Assembly (NCBI RefSeq): GCF_041154485.1
Contig: NZ_AP028669.1
Coordinates: forward strand, 4,650,001 to 4,714,000
DNA from: Variovorax sp. V93
GTDB taxonomy: Bacteria; Pseudomonadota; Gammaproteobacteria; Burkholderiales; Burkholderiaceae_C
Length of the DNA stretch: 64,000 nucleotides
Direction: 5' to 3'
Shown here: positions 17,854 to 26,102 of the stretch, piece after piece
How positions within the stretch are numbered: the stretch's first letter is position 1
How the letters are laid out: the number at the start of each line of letters is the position of its first letter
Made by a program: the position numbers and the translations under genes
Notes under the pieces: generated by a model
Told to the model about the DNA's origin: nothing
What the model saw: the letters and a program-made list of their open reading frames with translations, nothing else
Database searches by the model: none

Positions 17854-18633
17854 ATGAGCTACGAAAACATCGAAGTGCGGACCGAAGCAGGCAAGGTCGG
17901 CATCATCACCCTCAACCGGCCCAAGGCGCTCAACGCGCTCAACGACGCGCTCATGACCGAGCTGGGCACCGCGCTCAAGGCCTTCGACGCCGACGACGCC
18001 ATCGGCTGCATCATCCTGACGGGCAGTGAACGCGCCTTTGCGGCCGGCGCCGACATCGCCGCCATGGCCAAGTACAGCTTCATCGACACCTACAAGGGCG
18101 ACTACATCACGCGCAACTGGGAAACCATCCGCTCGATCCGCAAGCCCGTGATCGCGGCCGTGAGCGGCTTCGCGCTGGGCGGCGGCTGCGAGCTTGCGAT
18201 GATGTGCGACTTCATCATTGCGGCCGACAACGCCAAGTTCGGCCAGCCCGAAATCAAGATCGGCGTGATCCCCGGCGCCGGCGGCACGCAGCGCCTGCCG
18301 CGCGCGGTGGGCAAGAGCAAGGCCATGGACATGGCGCTCACCGCCCGCATGATGGACGCCGCCGAAGCCGAACGCGCGGGTCTCGTGAGCCGCGTGGTGC
18401 CTTATGAAAAGCTGGCCGACGAGGCGCTCGGTGCCGCGCTGGTCATTGCGGGCTATTCGCAGATCGCGGTGATGGCGGCCAAGGAGTCGGTCAACCGCGC
18501 CTTCGAGAGCGGCCTCTCCGACGGCGTGATGTTCGAGCGCCGGCTGTTCCATGCGCTGTTTGCCACGGCCGACCAGAAGGAAGGCATGGACGCCTTCCTC
18601 GCCAAGCGCCAGCCGGACTTCAAGAACGCCTGA
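17854..18633 (+). CDS. Enoyl-CoA hydratase
   Basis: A 259-residue crotonase that hydrates trans-2-enoyl-CoA in fatty-acid or amino-acid degradation. The oxyanion-hole region [10 protein letters not shown], and both catalytic glutamates in [11 protein letters not shown] and FGQPEIKIG followed by [11 protein letters not shown], are conserved as in the mitochondrial short-chain enzyme. The start has a CCGGAGACACC ribosome-binding region. It is a single-gene unit, so the pathway cannot be told from neighbours. Confidence 0.95.
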   Translation: MSYENIEVRTEAGKVGIITLNRPKALNALNDALMTELGTALKAFDADDAIGCIILTGSERAFAAGADIAAMAKYSFIDTYKGDYITRNWETIRSIRKPVIAAVSGFALGGGCELAMMCDFIIAADNAKFGQPEIKIGVIPGAGGTQRLPRAVGKSKAMDMALTARMMDAAEAERAGLVSRVVPYEKLADEALGAALVIAGYSQIAVMAAKESVNRAFESGLSDGVMFERRLFHALFATADQKEGMDAFLAKRQPDFKNA

Positions 18634-18673
18634 GCGACAGCGCGCGGGGCCGCGCCCCTCGCCGCCCCCCGCA

Positions 18674-19912
18674 CTACTGGCGCGCGAGCAGCGCCCTCAA
18701 TTCGGCCAGCGCCGGCGCCGGCGGCGTGCCGACCGAGGCGCCAGCTCCCGCCCCCTGCGGCGTCCAGCGCACCTGGTCGCCCGCGATCTCGAGTACCGCG
18801 AGCAAGGTGCCGCCGCGGTAGAGCTCCAGCCGCGCCTCGACCGGCGTGGCCAGCTCGGCGCCCGGCGCGGTGGTGGCCGAACGGGCCAGCGTGTTGACCA
18901 GCGCGGCCAGCCCCTCGGTGTCGCCGCGCGCGTGGCGCACGCCCTGCCCGGCGCGTGTCGCGTTCAGCGAGGTCCATTGGTCGAGCGCCGAGAACGCAGC
19001 GGCGCCCTCCGCCGGGCTCGCCGCGGCCTTGCCAGCCACCACAGCCGCGCGCGGCGCGGGGGCCGAGCGCAACATGCTGGAGGCCTCGGCACTGGGGCTG
19101 CGCTGCGGCGCCGACAGGGCTGGAGAGGAAGCAGCAACGTCGCCGCTGACCGCCTCGCGGGTGACGGGCGGCGCTGCGGGAGCCATGGCGGCAGGAGGCG
19201 GCGGCGGTGCCATCGCTGCTGCCGGCGAAGCCGGTGCGGGAGGCGGCGCTGGCAGGGGCGGCGGCTCTGGCGCGGCCGGGCGGGTCTGGGGCTCGGGCGC
19301 CGGTGCAGCAGCCTCCTTCTTGCCGGAGGGCGGCGCCGATCGGCGCACTGCGATATCCCTGCTTCGCATTGACTCTTCGCCCACCGCGTCTCGCGCCGCT
19401 TCGGGCTGCGCCGGAGCCGGCGCTGGTACCGCAGCTGGTGCCGGTGCCGGTGCTTGAGCTGGCGCTGGCGCCTGAGCCGCGGTTGGGCCCGGAACTGCAG
19501 CCGCAGACGGCGCCGCCTCCGGAGCGGTCGCAGGCGCCGAGGCAACGCCCGCCTCTCCATCCAGCCGCGCATCGGGCACCGGTTCGCGGTGCCAGAGCAC
19601 GGTCACGAAGGTGGCCAGCAGCACGGTCGCAAAGGCCGCGTTCCACGGCATGCGGGCATGCGACCCTCCGCCACCGCCGAACAGCCGGCGCCACCAAGGC
19701 GCGGCACCCTTGTCTTCGGCCGCCGGCGCCGCCGCGGGAATGGGCGCGAGGTTGTGCGCCATCTTCCGGATCGCGTCGCGGGTGCGCGGATCGGGCAATG
19801 CATCGCTGTCGGGCGCGTGGTCGAGCGCGCGGCGCAGTGCGGGATCGCGCAGCGCCGCGTCCTCGGCGCCATCTTCAAAGCCGGGGGTGCCGTTGCCGCC
19901 GCCGGTGTTCAT
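18674..19912 (-). CDS. Pro/Ala-rich anti-sigma-factor-like membrane protein
   Basis: A 412-residue protein encoded with an ECF sigma factor, whose stop overlaps its ATG by 4 bp. The N-terminal 85 residues are cytoplasmic and acidic. One membrane helix (about 90-107, AAFATVLLATFVTVLW) is followed by a long region dominated by Pro and Ala with repeated APAPA blocks (about 115-260), then a small folded-looking C-terminal part (LEIAGDQVRWTPQGA). The arrangement (cytoplasmic head, one helix, periplasmic tail) and gene order are those of an anti-sigma factor, but I see no zinc-binding HxxxCxxC motif. The role is inference from context. Confidence 0.7.
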   Translation of the reverse strand: MNTGGGNGTPGFEDGAEDAALRDPALRRALDHAPDSDALPDPRTRDAIRKMAHNLAPIPAAAPAAEDKGAAPWWRRLFGGGGGSHARMPWNAAFATVLLATFVTVLWHREPVPDARLDGEAGVASAPATAPEAAPSAAAVPGPTAAQAPAPAQAPAPAPAAVPAPAPAQPEAARDAVGEESMRSRDIAVRRSAPPSGKKEAAAPAPEPQTRPAAPEPPPLPAPPPAPASPAAAMAPPPPPAAMAPAAPPVTREAVSGDVAASSPALSAPQRSPSAEASSMLRSAPAPRAAVVAGKAAASPAEGAAAFSALDQWTSLNATRAGQGVRHARGDTEGLAALVNTLARSATTAPGAELATPVEARLELYRGGTLLAVLEIAGDQVRWTPQGAGAGASVGTPPAPALAELRALLARQ

Positions 19913-20577
19913 GCGCGCTGCTCCAGCACCGACAGGTAGCGTTCCATGCAGGCGCGCAGTTTCTGCAGCCCATAGCGCAAGCGGCTTCGCACGGTTTCGA
20001 AGCCGATCTGCAGGCTGGCCGCGAGCGCTTCGACGGTCAATCCGTCTTCATGGTGCAACAGGAACGCGGCGCGCTGCTCGGGCGGCAATTCGTCCAGACA
20101 GGCCAGCAGGCGCCGGCCGGCGGCGCGCCAGAACGCGAGTTCTTCGGCAGACGGATGCGCCGCGGCATCCATCGCGCCGCGCACGCCGCGGTCGAGCGCG
20201 GGAAGGGCAGCGTCGTCGCCATCGTCCGGATGCGCATCGAGCGCCACTTCGCGCCCGCTCACGCGCAGCCGGTCCATCGCCAGGTTGTGCGCGATCGTGA
20301 AGGCCCAGGTGCGCCAGGCGGCGCCCTGCGGCGAGAAGCTGTCGCGCGCCGAGATGATGCGCACCCAGGTGTCCTGGAACACCTCGTCTGCCTGCGCGGC
20401 CAGCCGGGTGCCCAGCAGCCGCTTGACGAAGCGGAACAGCCCGCCCTCGTGGCGCGCATAGAGCACGTCGAACGCCGCGCCATCGCCGCGCGCGTAGGCC
20501 AGCATCAACTGGTCGTCGGGCATGGCGTCGCGCTCGGAGGCGGCTTTGGCGGAAGGGGCGCGGGGCAGCGCAGACAT
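19909..20577 (-). CDS. ECF-type RNA polymerase sigma factor
   Basis: A 222-residue sigma-70-family factor of the extracytoplasmic-function group. Region 2 runs from AFDVLYARHEGGLFRFV to AWRTWAFTIAHNLAMDRLR (about 30-105), and region 4 has LDELPPEQRAAFLLHHEDG and the helix-turn-helix LTVEALAASLQIGFETVRSR near the C-terminus. The linker between them is long (about 50 residues, Asp/Ala-rich). I start at the ATG at 20577 (MSALPRAPS); earlier in-frame codons lie in non-conserved sequence. It is the upstream gene of a coupled sigma/anti-sigma pair. Confidence 0.9.
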   Translation of the reverse strand: MSALPRAPSAKAASERDAMPDDQLMLAYARGDGAAFDVLYARHEGGLFRFVKRLLGTRLAAQADEVFQDTWVRIISARDSFSPQGAAWRTWAFTIAHNLAMDRLRVSGREVALDAHPDDGDDAALPALDRGVRGAMDAAAHPSAEELAFWRAAGRRLLACLDELPPEQRAAFLLHHEDGLTVEALAASLQIGFETVRSRLRYGLQKLRACMERYLSVLEQRA

Positions 20578-20665
20578 CGGCGGATTTTCACCCGGGGTTG
20601 TACGGGCGGCGGCCGGCTTCGGGGTCGGCCATCGCAAAAAAGACACCGAGTGCTTCGCGCCGGGC

Positions 20666-20696
20666 TTGATTCGGGACCCGCAGCCTGCGCTATAAT
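20666..20696 (+). promoter_or_regulatory. Promoter of the tRNA gene
   Basis: A consensus -10 box TATAAT is at 20691-20696 and a TTGATT -35-like hexamer at 20666-20671, with a long 19-bp spacer. Transcription would start near 20703, 23 bases before the mature tRNA. Confidence 0.6.
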
Positions 20697-20725
20697 CTTG
20701 GGCTCGGCACAAAACTGTGCCGAAC

Positions 20726-20802
20726 GGCTCTTTAGCTCAGTCGGTTAGAGCGATGGAATCATAATCCACAGGTCCGCGGTTCGAGTCCGTGAAGAGCCAC
20801 CA
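20726..20802 (+). tRNA. tRNA-Met (anticodon CAT)
   Basis: A 77-nt cloverleaf folds by hand. The acceptor stem GGCTCTT pairs perfectly with AAGAGCC, the D stem is GCTC/GAGC, the anticodon loop ATCATAA has CAT at 20760-20762, and the T arm has loop TTCGAGT with a 5-bp stem. The 3' ACCA is encoded. The anticodon stem has one A-C mismatch at its top. The first base pair is G-C, so this is not an initiator tRNA. A lysidine-modified tRNA-Ile2, which also has CAT, cannot be fully excluded by eye. Confidence 0.93.
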
Positions 20803-20833
20803 ACACTGCTTCCGCGATCGCTCGCTGAAGCTT

Positions 20834-20870
20834 AAAAGCCCCAAGTAAATCAACTACTTGGGGCTTTTTT
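20834..20870 (+). terminator. Rho-independent terminator after the tRNA gene
   Basis: A 10-14 bp stem (AGCCCCAAGTA / TACTTGGGGCT, extended by A-T pairs) with a 7-base loop is followed by TTTTTT. It begins 32 bases past the tRNA 3' end. The flanking A-run makes it potentially bidirectional. Confidence 0.92.
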
Positions 20871-21031
20871 CATTGCGCTTGCTCCCGCATCAGTCCGGGT
20901 GCTTCCGAGGCATTGCGCAGTCACTGCACCATCTCCTTTGACGGTGGATGGACCTCTGGCAGCACAATGTGAGCGGGCGGTCGTGCCCGCCACCCCGTCA
21001 ACTCGCAACCATCTTTTCAGGACTGAGGTCG

Positions 21032-21358
21032 ATGATCTACGAACTGCGCGTCTATACCGCAATGCCTGGCCGCCTACCCGACGTTCTTGCCAGATTTCGC
21101 GACCACACCGTGGGCATCTGGAATCGGCTGGGAATTCGTCAGCTCGGATATTGGACGACTGCCGTCGGACCTGACAGCAACGCGCTGACCTACATGCTTG
21201 TCTGGGAGAGCCTGGCCGATCGTGAGGCCAAGTGGGGCAAGTTCGTCGTCGATCCCGAATGGGTCGAGGTCAGAAAGGCGAGCGAGGCAGCCGGACCGAT
21301 CGTTGCAAAGATGGACAACTCGTTCTTGGCGCCAACCTCTTTCTCGCCTGCGAAGTAG
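21032..21358 (+). CDS. NIPSNAP-family protein
   Basis: A 108-residue protein of the ferredoxin-like alpha/beta-barrel (dimeric) NIPSNAP family, recognised by the N-terminal MIYELRVYTAMPGRLPDVLARF, the central LGYWTTAVGPDSNALTYMLVW (both cut here to short quotes) and the ESLADREAKWGKF segment. Family members are small, often linked to degradative or quinone-related pathways, with no fixed reaction. The start at 21032 is preceded by GAGG. It stands alone next to a tRNA gene, and its codons use A/T third positions more than its neighbours, which may mean recent acquisition. Confidence 0.8.
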   Translation: MIYELRVYTAMPGRLPDVLARFRDHTVGIWNRLGIRQLGYWTTAVGPDSNALTYMLVWESLADREAKWGKFVVDPEWVEVRKASEAAGPIVAKMDNSFLAPTSFSPAK

Positions 21359-21656
21359 TCTCTTCCGCGGTGGACGGAAGCGGCGCGCAGTGCTTTCCGA
21401 CAGGTCCTTGAGGGGCTCCCATGAAATCGCGTCCTCTCGCCCAAGCGTGATGTATGTCACGAATTCGGCTCGATTTTTCGAGACATCCGTTCCAGGCGCC
21501 CCGCGTTTTTCCACCGCTCCACCCCCTGCCCATTCCGCAGGCAACCTAGTGCCAACCCCCGTCAATGCTGGCTCCGCCGACCCTGGTCCTCAGACAACCC
21601 ACAGAGTTGTGCACAGAAAAAAGGAACAAGTCATCAATTTGACTTGAGCGGCCGCT
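21359..21656. other. Gene-free stretch between NIPSNAP gene and alkB
   Basis: About 300 bp without a supported gene. The base composition is lower in GC than the surroundings. The only small pattern is the near-palindromic AAGTCATCAATTTGACTT at about 21629-21646, close to the alkB stop; it has short arms and no T-run, so I do not call it a terminator. Confidence 0.5.
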
Positions 21657-22319
21657 TCATCCCGCTTTGCGAAAAGTCAGGTTGATGCGCCGGCTGCCCA
21701 GCAGCGCGTGCGGCCGGTCTTCCAGCGGCAGCACGCCGTGGTAGCGCAGCCGGTCGGGCCCGCCCCACACCGCCACGTCGCCGTGCACCAGCGGAATGCG
21801 CGCGGCCTTGTCGCTGCGGGCGAGTCCGCCGAAGAGGAAGGTGGCCGGCATGCCGAGCGATACCGAGACGATGGGCGCGCCGTAGTCGCGCTCGTCCTTG
21901 TCCTGGTGCAGCGACAGGCGCGTGCCGGGCTCATAGCGGTTCACCAGGCAGGCGTCGGGCTCGAAGCCCCCAAACCCGGCCTCGGCGGCCGAGGCCTGGG
22001 CCAGGCGCGCAAAGGCGGCCGGCATCGCGGGCCAGGGCAGGCCTGTTTCGGGATCGTGTTCGCCATAGCGGTAGCCGCGCCGGTCCGAGATCCAGCCGAG
22101 CCGGCCGCAGTTGGTCATGGCGACCGACATCGTGAAGCCGCCGGGGGTTACCAGGTGGCGGAAGGCGGCGCGATGCTCGACCTCGTGCAGGCCCGACAGC
22201 AGTTCGTCGACACAAGGCAGCGCGAATCCGCGCAGGACGAACGCACCGGGCCCGATCGACTGCTTGCCGGGCGGCGATGCGGCATCTTCGAGGGCATCGG
22301 AGAAAAGATCGAAGGTCAC
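21657..22319 (-). CDS. alkB: AlkB-type 2-oxoglutarate/Fe(II) dioxygenase
   Basis: AlkB removes methyl lesions such as 1-methyladenine and 3-methylcytosine from DNA and RNA by oxidative demethylation. The 220-residue length and all cofactor residues fit: iron ligands H138, D140 (LHQDKDERD) and H194 (RYHGVLPL), and 2-oxoglutarate-binding arginines R211 and R217 in RRINLTFRKAG. The GTG start at 22319 overlaps the stop of the MocR-type gene by 4 bp (GTGA). No ada gene is seen nearby, so it may be controlled by its upstream partner instead of the Ada response; that is inference. Confidence 0.93.
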   Translation of the reverse strand: MTFDLFSDALEDAASPPGKQSIGPGAFVLRGFALPCVDELLSGLHEVEHRAAFRHLVTPGGFTMSVAMTNCGRLGWISDRRGYRYGEHDPETGLPWPAMPAAFARLAQASAAEAGFGGFEPDACLVNRYEPGTRLSLHQDKDERDYGAPIVSVSLGMPATFLFGGLARSDKAARIPLVHGDVAVWGGPDRLRYHGVLPLEDRPHALLGSRRINLTFRKAG

Positions 22320-23770
22320 GGCAGCACGATTTTCTCGCGCGGCGGGCGGCCTGCCGCGGCCGCGGCCACCAATCGCCCCAGGGTCTGCATCGCCTTTTCG
22401 CTCTGCGCGTCCCAGGCATGCCCGTAGTTCAGCCGCAGGCAGTGCGCGAAGCCGCGCGTGGCCGAAAAAATGGGCCCGGGCGCCACGCTGATGCCGCGCT
22501 CCAGCGCCTGCGCGTGGATGGCAAGCGCATCGACCTGCGCCGGCAGCTCGACCCACATGAAGTAGCCACCCAGCGGCCGCGTGGCACGCGTGCCCTCGGG
22601 AAAGTAGTGGCCCACTGCCTGCGCGAAGCTCGCCTGCTGCAGGGCCAGGACCTGGCGCAGCTTGCGCAGGTGCTTGTCGAGCCCGCCTTTTTCCAGGTAG
22701 CTTGCGAGTGCGAGCTGCGCGGGCACCGAGGTGCTGAGCGTGGTCGTCAGCTTCAGCCGCGCCACATTGCGCGCAAAGCGCCCGGCCGATGCCCACCCGA
22801 TGCGGTAGCCCGGTGCCAGGCATTTCGAGAAAGACGAGCAATGCAGCACGAGCCCCTGCGTGTCGAAGGCCTTGGCCGGCGGCGGGCGCCGGTCGCCGAA
22901 GTAGAGCTCGGCGTACACGTCGTCCTCGATCAGCGGCAGCGCATGCCGTGCGAGCAGTTCGACCAGCGCCTTCTTCTTGGCGTCGGGCATCAGGCTGCCG
23001 AGCGGGTTCTGGAAGGTGGTCATGAGCCAGCAGGCCTTGGGCCGGTGCGCCGCAATGGCAAGCTCCAGCGCAGCCAGGTCGATGCCTTCGCCCGGATGCG
23101 TCGGCACCTCGATCGCGCGCAGGCCCATGCGCTCCAGCGCCTGCAGGGCCGCATAGAAGGTGGGCGATTCGACGATCACCGAATCGCCCGGGCGCGTGAC
23201 CGCCGCAAGACACAGGTTGAGCGCCTCCAGCGCGCCGTTGGTGACGACGATCTCGTCGGCCGCCACCTGCATGCCGTCGCCCAGGTAGCGCAGCGCGATC
23301 TGCCGGCGCAGGGCCGCGCTGCCGGGCGTGAGGTCGTCCACGGTGCTCCAGGGATCGAGCGACTTGGCGCCCGCGGCCATGAACTGGCCCAGCCGCGCCA
23401 GCGGAAACAAGAGCGGGCTCGGAAACGCCGAGCCGAAGGGAACCACCTTGCGCGACATGCTGGCCTCGAGGATGTCGAACACGTGGTCGCTCACGTCGAG
23501 CGACCTGGGGCCCTCGGCCGGGCGCGACGTGAGGTTGGCCTCGGGCGGCGCATCGCGCAGCCCGCCGCCGGTGACGTAGTAGCCCGAGCGGTCCCGCGCG
23601 CGCACCAGGCCGCGCGCCTCCAGCAGGTAGTACGCCTGGAACACGGTGGAGGCGCTCACGCCGCGGCTCTCGCCGGTATGCCGCACCGAGGGCAGCCGGT
23701 CGCCGGTCTTGAGCGTGCCGCGGCGGATCGACGCCTCGATGTCGGCGGCAAGGGCTTCGTAGCGCTTCAT
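22316..23770 (-). CDS. MocR-type (GntR helix-turn-helix plus aminotransferase) regulator
   Basis: A 484-residue transcription factor with an N-terminal GntR winged helix (1-70, with GDRLPSVRHTGESRGVSAST) joined to a fold-type-I aminotransferase domain (about 110-470). The PLP-lysine is K316 in CSSFSKCLAPGYRIGW and the Asp partner is in EDDVYAELY (282-290), so PLP binding should be intact. PdxR-like and PatR-like proteins are known members. Its effector is unknown. It ends in a GTGA overlap with alkB, so the two are translationally coupled; divergent cytochrome genes lie upstream. Confidence 0.9.
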   Translation of the reverse strand: MKRYEALAADIEASIRRGTLKTGDRLPSVRHTGESRGVSASTVFQAYYLLEARGLVRARDRSGYYVTGGGLRDAPPEANLTSRPAEGPRSLDVSDHVFDILEASMSRKVVPFGSAFPSPLLFPLARLGQFMAAGAKSLDPWSTVDDLTPGSAALRRQIALRYLGDGMQVAADEIVVTNGALEALNLCLAAVTRPGDSVIVESPTFYAALQALERMGLRAIEVPTHPGEGIDLAALELAIAAHRPKACWLMTTFQNPLGSLMPDAKKKALVELLARHALPLIEDDVYAELYFGDRRPPPAKAFDTQGLVLHCSSFSKCLAPGYRIGWASAGRFARNVARLKLTTTLSTSVPAQLALASYLEKGGLDKHLRKLRQVLALQQASFAQAVGHYFPEGTRATRPLGGYFMWVELPAQVDALAIHAQALERGISVAPGPIFSATRGFAHCLRLNYGHAWDAQSEKAMQTLGRLVAAAAAGRPPREKIVLP

Positions 23771-23871
23771 GGCGGGGCGGTCTTCATTCGGTGGTGGGAC
23801 TTTATCTGCTCCGGTGATTTGGTTCGGAACTGCATCTGTTTTTTTGGCTGCGCTTGCGGCACAGTCGGTGC

Positions 23872-24060
23872 ATGTCCAATCTCATGCGCGCGGTACGCGC
23901 GGTTCTCTGGAGTTTCATCGGGCTGGGCGGCCGCCGCGCGGATGCCGACCGGCGCACCGCACAGGTGGGGCTCTTGCCGCTGATCGGCGTTGCGCTGGTC
24001 ACGGTGCTGCTGCTCATTGCGGGAGTGCTGGCGCTGGCGCGCTTCGCGGCCGGCACATGA
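23872..24060 (+). CDS. DUF2970 small membrane protein
   Basis: A 62-residue protein with LRAVLWSFIG-like N-terminal motif (MRAVRAVLWSFIGLGGRR) and one C-terminal membrane helix (about 38-58), the pattern of DUF2970. Family members often lie beside cytochrome oxidase or other respiratory genes. Here the stop overlaps the start of a diheme cytochrome gene by 4 bp (ATGA). The function is unknown; assembly or anchoring of respiratory components is a guess from context. Confidence 0.75.
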   Translation: MSNLMRAVRAVLWSFIGLGGRRADADRRTAQVGLLPLIGVALVTVLLLIAGVLALARFAAGT

Positions 24061-24788
24061 AGAAGAACAGCGCAGCCCGCCGCATCGCCGCCATTGCATC
24101 GCTGCTGCTCGGCCACGGCATCTTCGCCATGGCGGCCACGCCTGCCGCACCGGCCGCCTCTTCCACGAGCGGCATCGAACAGCGCGTGGCGGCCTGCATC
24201 GCCTGCCACGGGCGCGAAGGCGCGACCACCAACGCCGGCTACTTTCCGCGCCTCTCGGGCAAGCCTGCGGGCTACCTGTTCAACCAGCTGCGGAGCTTTC
24301 GCGACGGCCGGCGCTTCAACGCCGACATGAGCTACATGGTGCAGCACCTCTCCGATGCCTACCTGATGGAAATGGCCGAATACTTCGCGGGCCTGGACCT
24401 GCCCTATCCGCCCGTCTCGCCCGTGAGCGACGCGCCACCCGCGCAGTTGGCGCGCGGCCGCCAGCTGGCGCTCGAAGGCGATGCGGCGCGGCAAATTCCG
24501 GCCTGCGTGCAATGCCACGGCGCCGCGCTCACCGGCGTGCAGCCGGCCATTCCGGGGCTGCTGGGGCTGCCCCGCCTCTACGTGTCCTCGCAGCTCGGCG
24601 CCTGGCTTACCAGCGAGCGGCATGCGCTGGCGCCCGACTGCATGGCCGAGATCGGCCGCCGCATGACCACCACGGACATCAATGCGGTGGCCAGCTGGCT
24701 CGCGGTGCAGCCGATGCCGGCCGATCCGAAGCCCGCTGCCTCGCTGCCCGCTGCACTGCCGATGCGCTGCGGCGGCATGCCGAAGTGA
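24057..24788 (+). CDS. Diheme cytochrome c (c4-like)
   Basis: A 243-residue periplasmic cytochrome. A signal peptide (to about residue 27, FAMAA) precedes two class-I cytochrome c domains with heme-binding CIACH (47-51) and CVQCH (150-154). The PRLSGKPAGYLFNQL stretch is typical of cytochrome c4/c553 proteins. It should pass electrons between a dehydrogenase or bc1 complex and a terminal oxidase. It is coupled to the small DUF2970 gene and precedes the triheme cytochrome by 7 bp. Confidence 0.9.
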   Translation: MKKNSAARRIAAIASLLLGHGIFAMAATPAAPAASSTSGIEQRVAACIACHGREGATTNAGYFPRLSGKPAGYLFNQLRSFRDGRRFNADMSYMVQHLSDAYLMEMAEYFAGLDLPYPPVSPVSDAPPAQLARGRQLALEGDAARQIPACVQCHGAALTGVQPAIPGLLGLPRLYVSSQLGAWLTSERHALAPDCMAEIGRRMTTTDINAVASWLAVQPMPADPKPAASLPAALPMRCGGMPK

Positions 24789-24795
24789 GGCGCCG

Positions 24796-26085
24796 ATGAA
24801 GATGCGACATCTCGGCTGGACGCTGTTGATTCTCGTGCTGCTGCTGGGTGCGGCGGCCGGCGGCATCGTCGCGCTGAACCTGCGCGGCGAAGACCCGCTG
24901 CCCGAACAGGCCGAAGCCTTCAACGCCACGCCGCAGCTGGTCGAACGCGGGCGCTACCTTGCGCTGGCCGGCAATTGCGCCGGCTGCCACACCACGCGCG
25001 GCGGCCAGCCCTATGCCGGCGGGCTGCCGATCGAGACGCCCTTCGGCACCGTGTATTCGAGCAATCTCACGCCCGACGCGCAGAACGGCATCGGCAGCTG
25101 GAGCAGCGCGCACTTCTGGCGCGCGATGCACAACGGCCGCAGCAAGGACGGCCGCCTGCTGTACCCCGCCTTCCCCTATCCGAACTTCACGCAGGTCACG
25201 CGCGAAGACTCGGATGCCATCTACGCCTACCTGCGCAACGTGCCGCCCGCGCCCGTGCCCAACCTGGCGCATCGGCTGCGCTTTCCCTACGACACGCAGG
25301 CCGCACTTGCGGTCTGGCGGGCGCTCTCCTTCAAGCCCGAGGCTTTCGTGGCCAACGCGGGCAAGCCGGCCGAATGGAACCGCGGCGCCTACCTGGTCGG
25401 CGGGCTGGGCCATTGCATCGCCTGCCACGGCAGCCGCGATTCGCTCGGCGCAACGCAGGCGAAGCTGGGCCTCTCAGGCGGGCTGATCGCGGTGGAGAAC
25501 TGGTATGCGCCATCGCTTGCCGACCCGCACCAGGCCGGCGTGGCCGATTGGCCGACGGGCGACGTGGTCGCGCTGCTCAAGAACGGCGTTGCGCCGCGCG
25601 GCTCGGTCATGGGGCCGATGGCCGACGTGGTCTTTCGCAGCACGCAGTACCTGAGCGAGGCCGACCTGGCCGCGATGGCCAGCTACCTGAAAGACCTGCC
25701 CGGCGTGCCGGCGCAACCTGCGGCGCCCGTGCGCACGGCAGCCGCGTCCACGCGCCGCGATGCCGGCACCATGGCCCGCGGCGCCAAAATCTACGACCAG
25801 CAATGCGCCTACTGCCACGGCGACCAGGGCCAGGGCGCGCCGGGCGCCTTTCCGCCGCTGGCGGGCAACCGCGCCGTGAACATGGCACAGACGACCAACC
25901 TGATCCAGGTGATCGCCCACGGCGGCTACCTGCCCTCCACCGCTGGCAATCCGCGGCCCTATGGCATGCCGCCGTTCGGGCAAGTGCTCGATGCGGCCGA
26001 CGTGGCCGCGGTGCTCACCTTCATCCGCGGATCGTGGGGCAATGACAGCCCGCCCGTGACGCAGCTCGACACGATGCGGCGCTGA
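24796..26085 (+). CDS. Triheme membrane-anchored cytochrome c (dehydrogenase-subunit type)
   Basis: A 429-residue protein with an N-terminal membrane anchor (7-27) and three heme-binding sites: CAGCH (61-65), CIACH (207-211) and CAYCH (337-341). The three-domain plan and segments such as GTVYSSNLTPD and GIGSWSSAHFWRAMHNG match the cytochrome subunits of membrane alcohol, aldehyde and gluconate dehydrogenases of the periplasm, which pass electrons to ubiquinone. No catalytic dehydrogenase subunit is adjacent on either side, so its partner must be encoded elsewhere or be the diheme protein upstream. Confidence 0.9.
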   Translation: MKMRHLGWTLLILVLLLGAAAGGIVALNLRGEDPLPEQAEAFNATPQLVERGRYLALAGNCAGCHTTRGGQPYAGGLPIETPFGTVYSSNLTPDAQNGIGSWSSAHFWRAMHNGRSKDGRLLYPAFPYPNFTQVTREDSDAIYAYLRNVPPAPVPNLAHRLRFPYDTQAALAVWRALSFKPEAFVANAGKPAEWNRGAYLVGGLGHCIACHGSRDSLGATQAKLGLSGGLIAVENWYAPSLADPHQAGVADWPTGDVVALLKNGVAPRGSVMGPMADVVFRSTQYLSEADLAAMASYLKDLPGVPAQPAAPVRTAAASTRRDAGTMARGAKIYDQQCAYCHGDQGQGAPGAFPPLAGNRAVNMAQTTNLIQVIAHGGYLPSTAGNPRPYGMPPFGQVLDAADVAAVLTFIRGSWGNDSPPVTQLDTMRR

Positions 26086-26102
26086 AGGACTGGCAGGCCC
26101 GC

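Noticed and set aside
20726..20802. Initiator tRNA-fMet for the CAT tRNA
   Set aside because: The first acceptor pair is G-C and fully matched, whereas bacterial initiators have a mismatch there.
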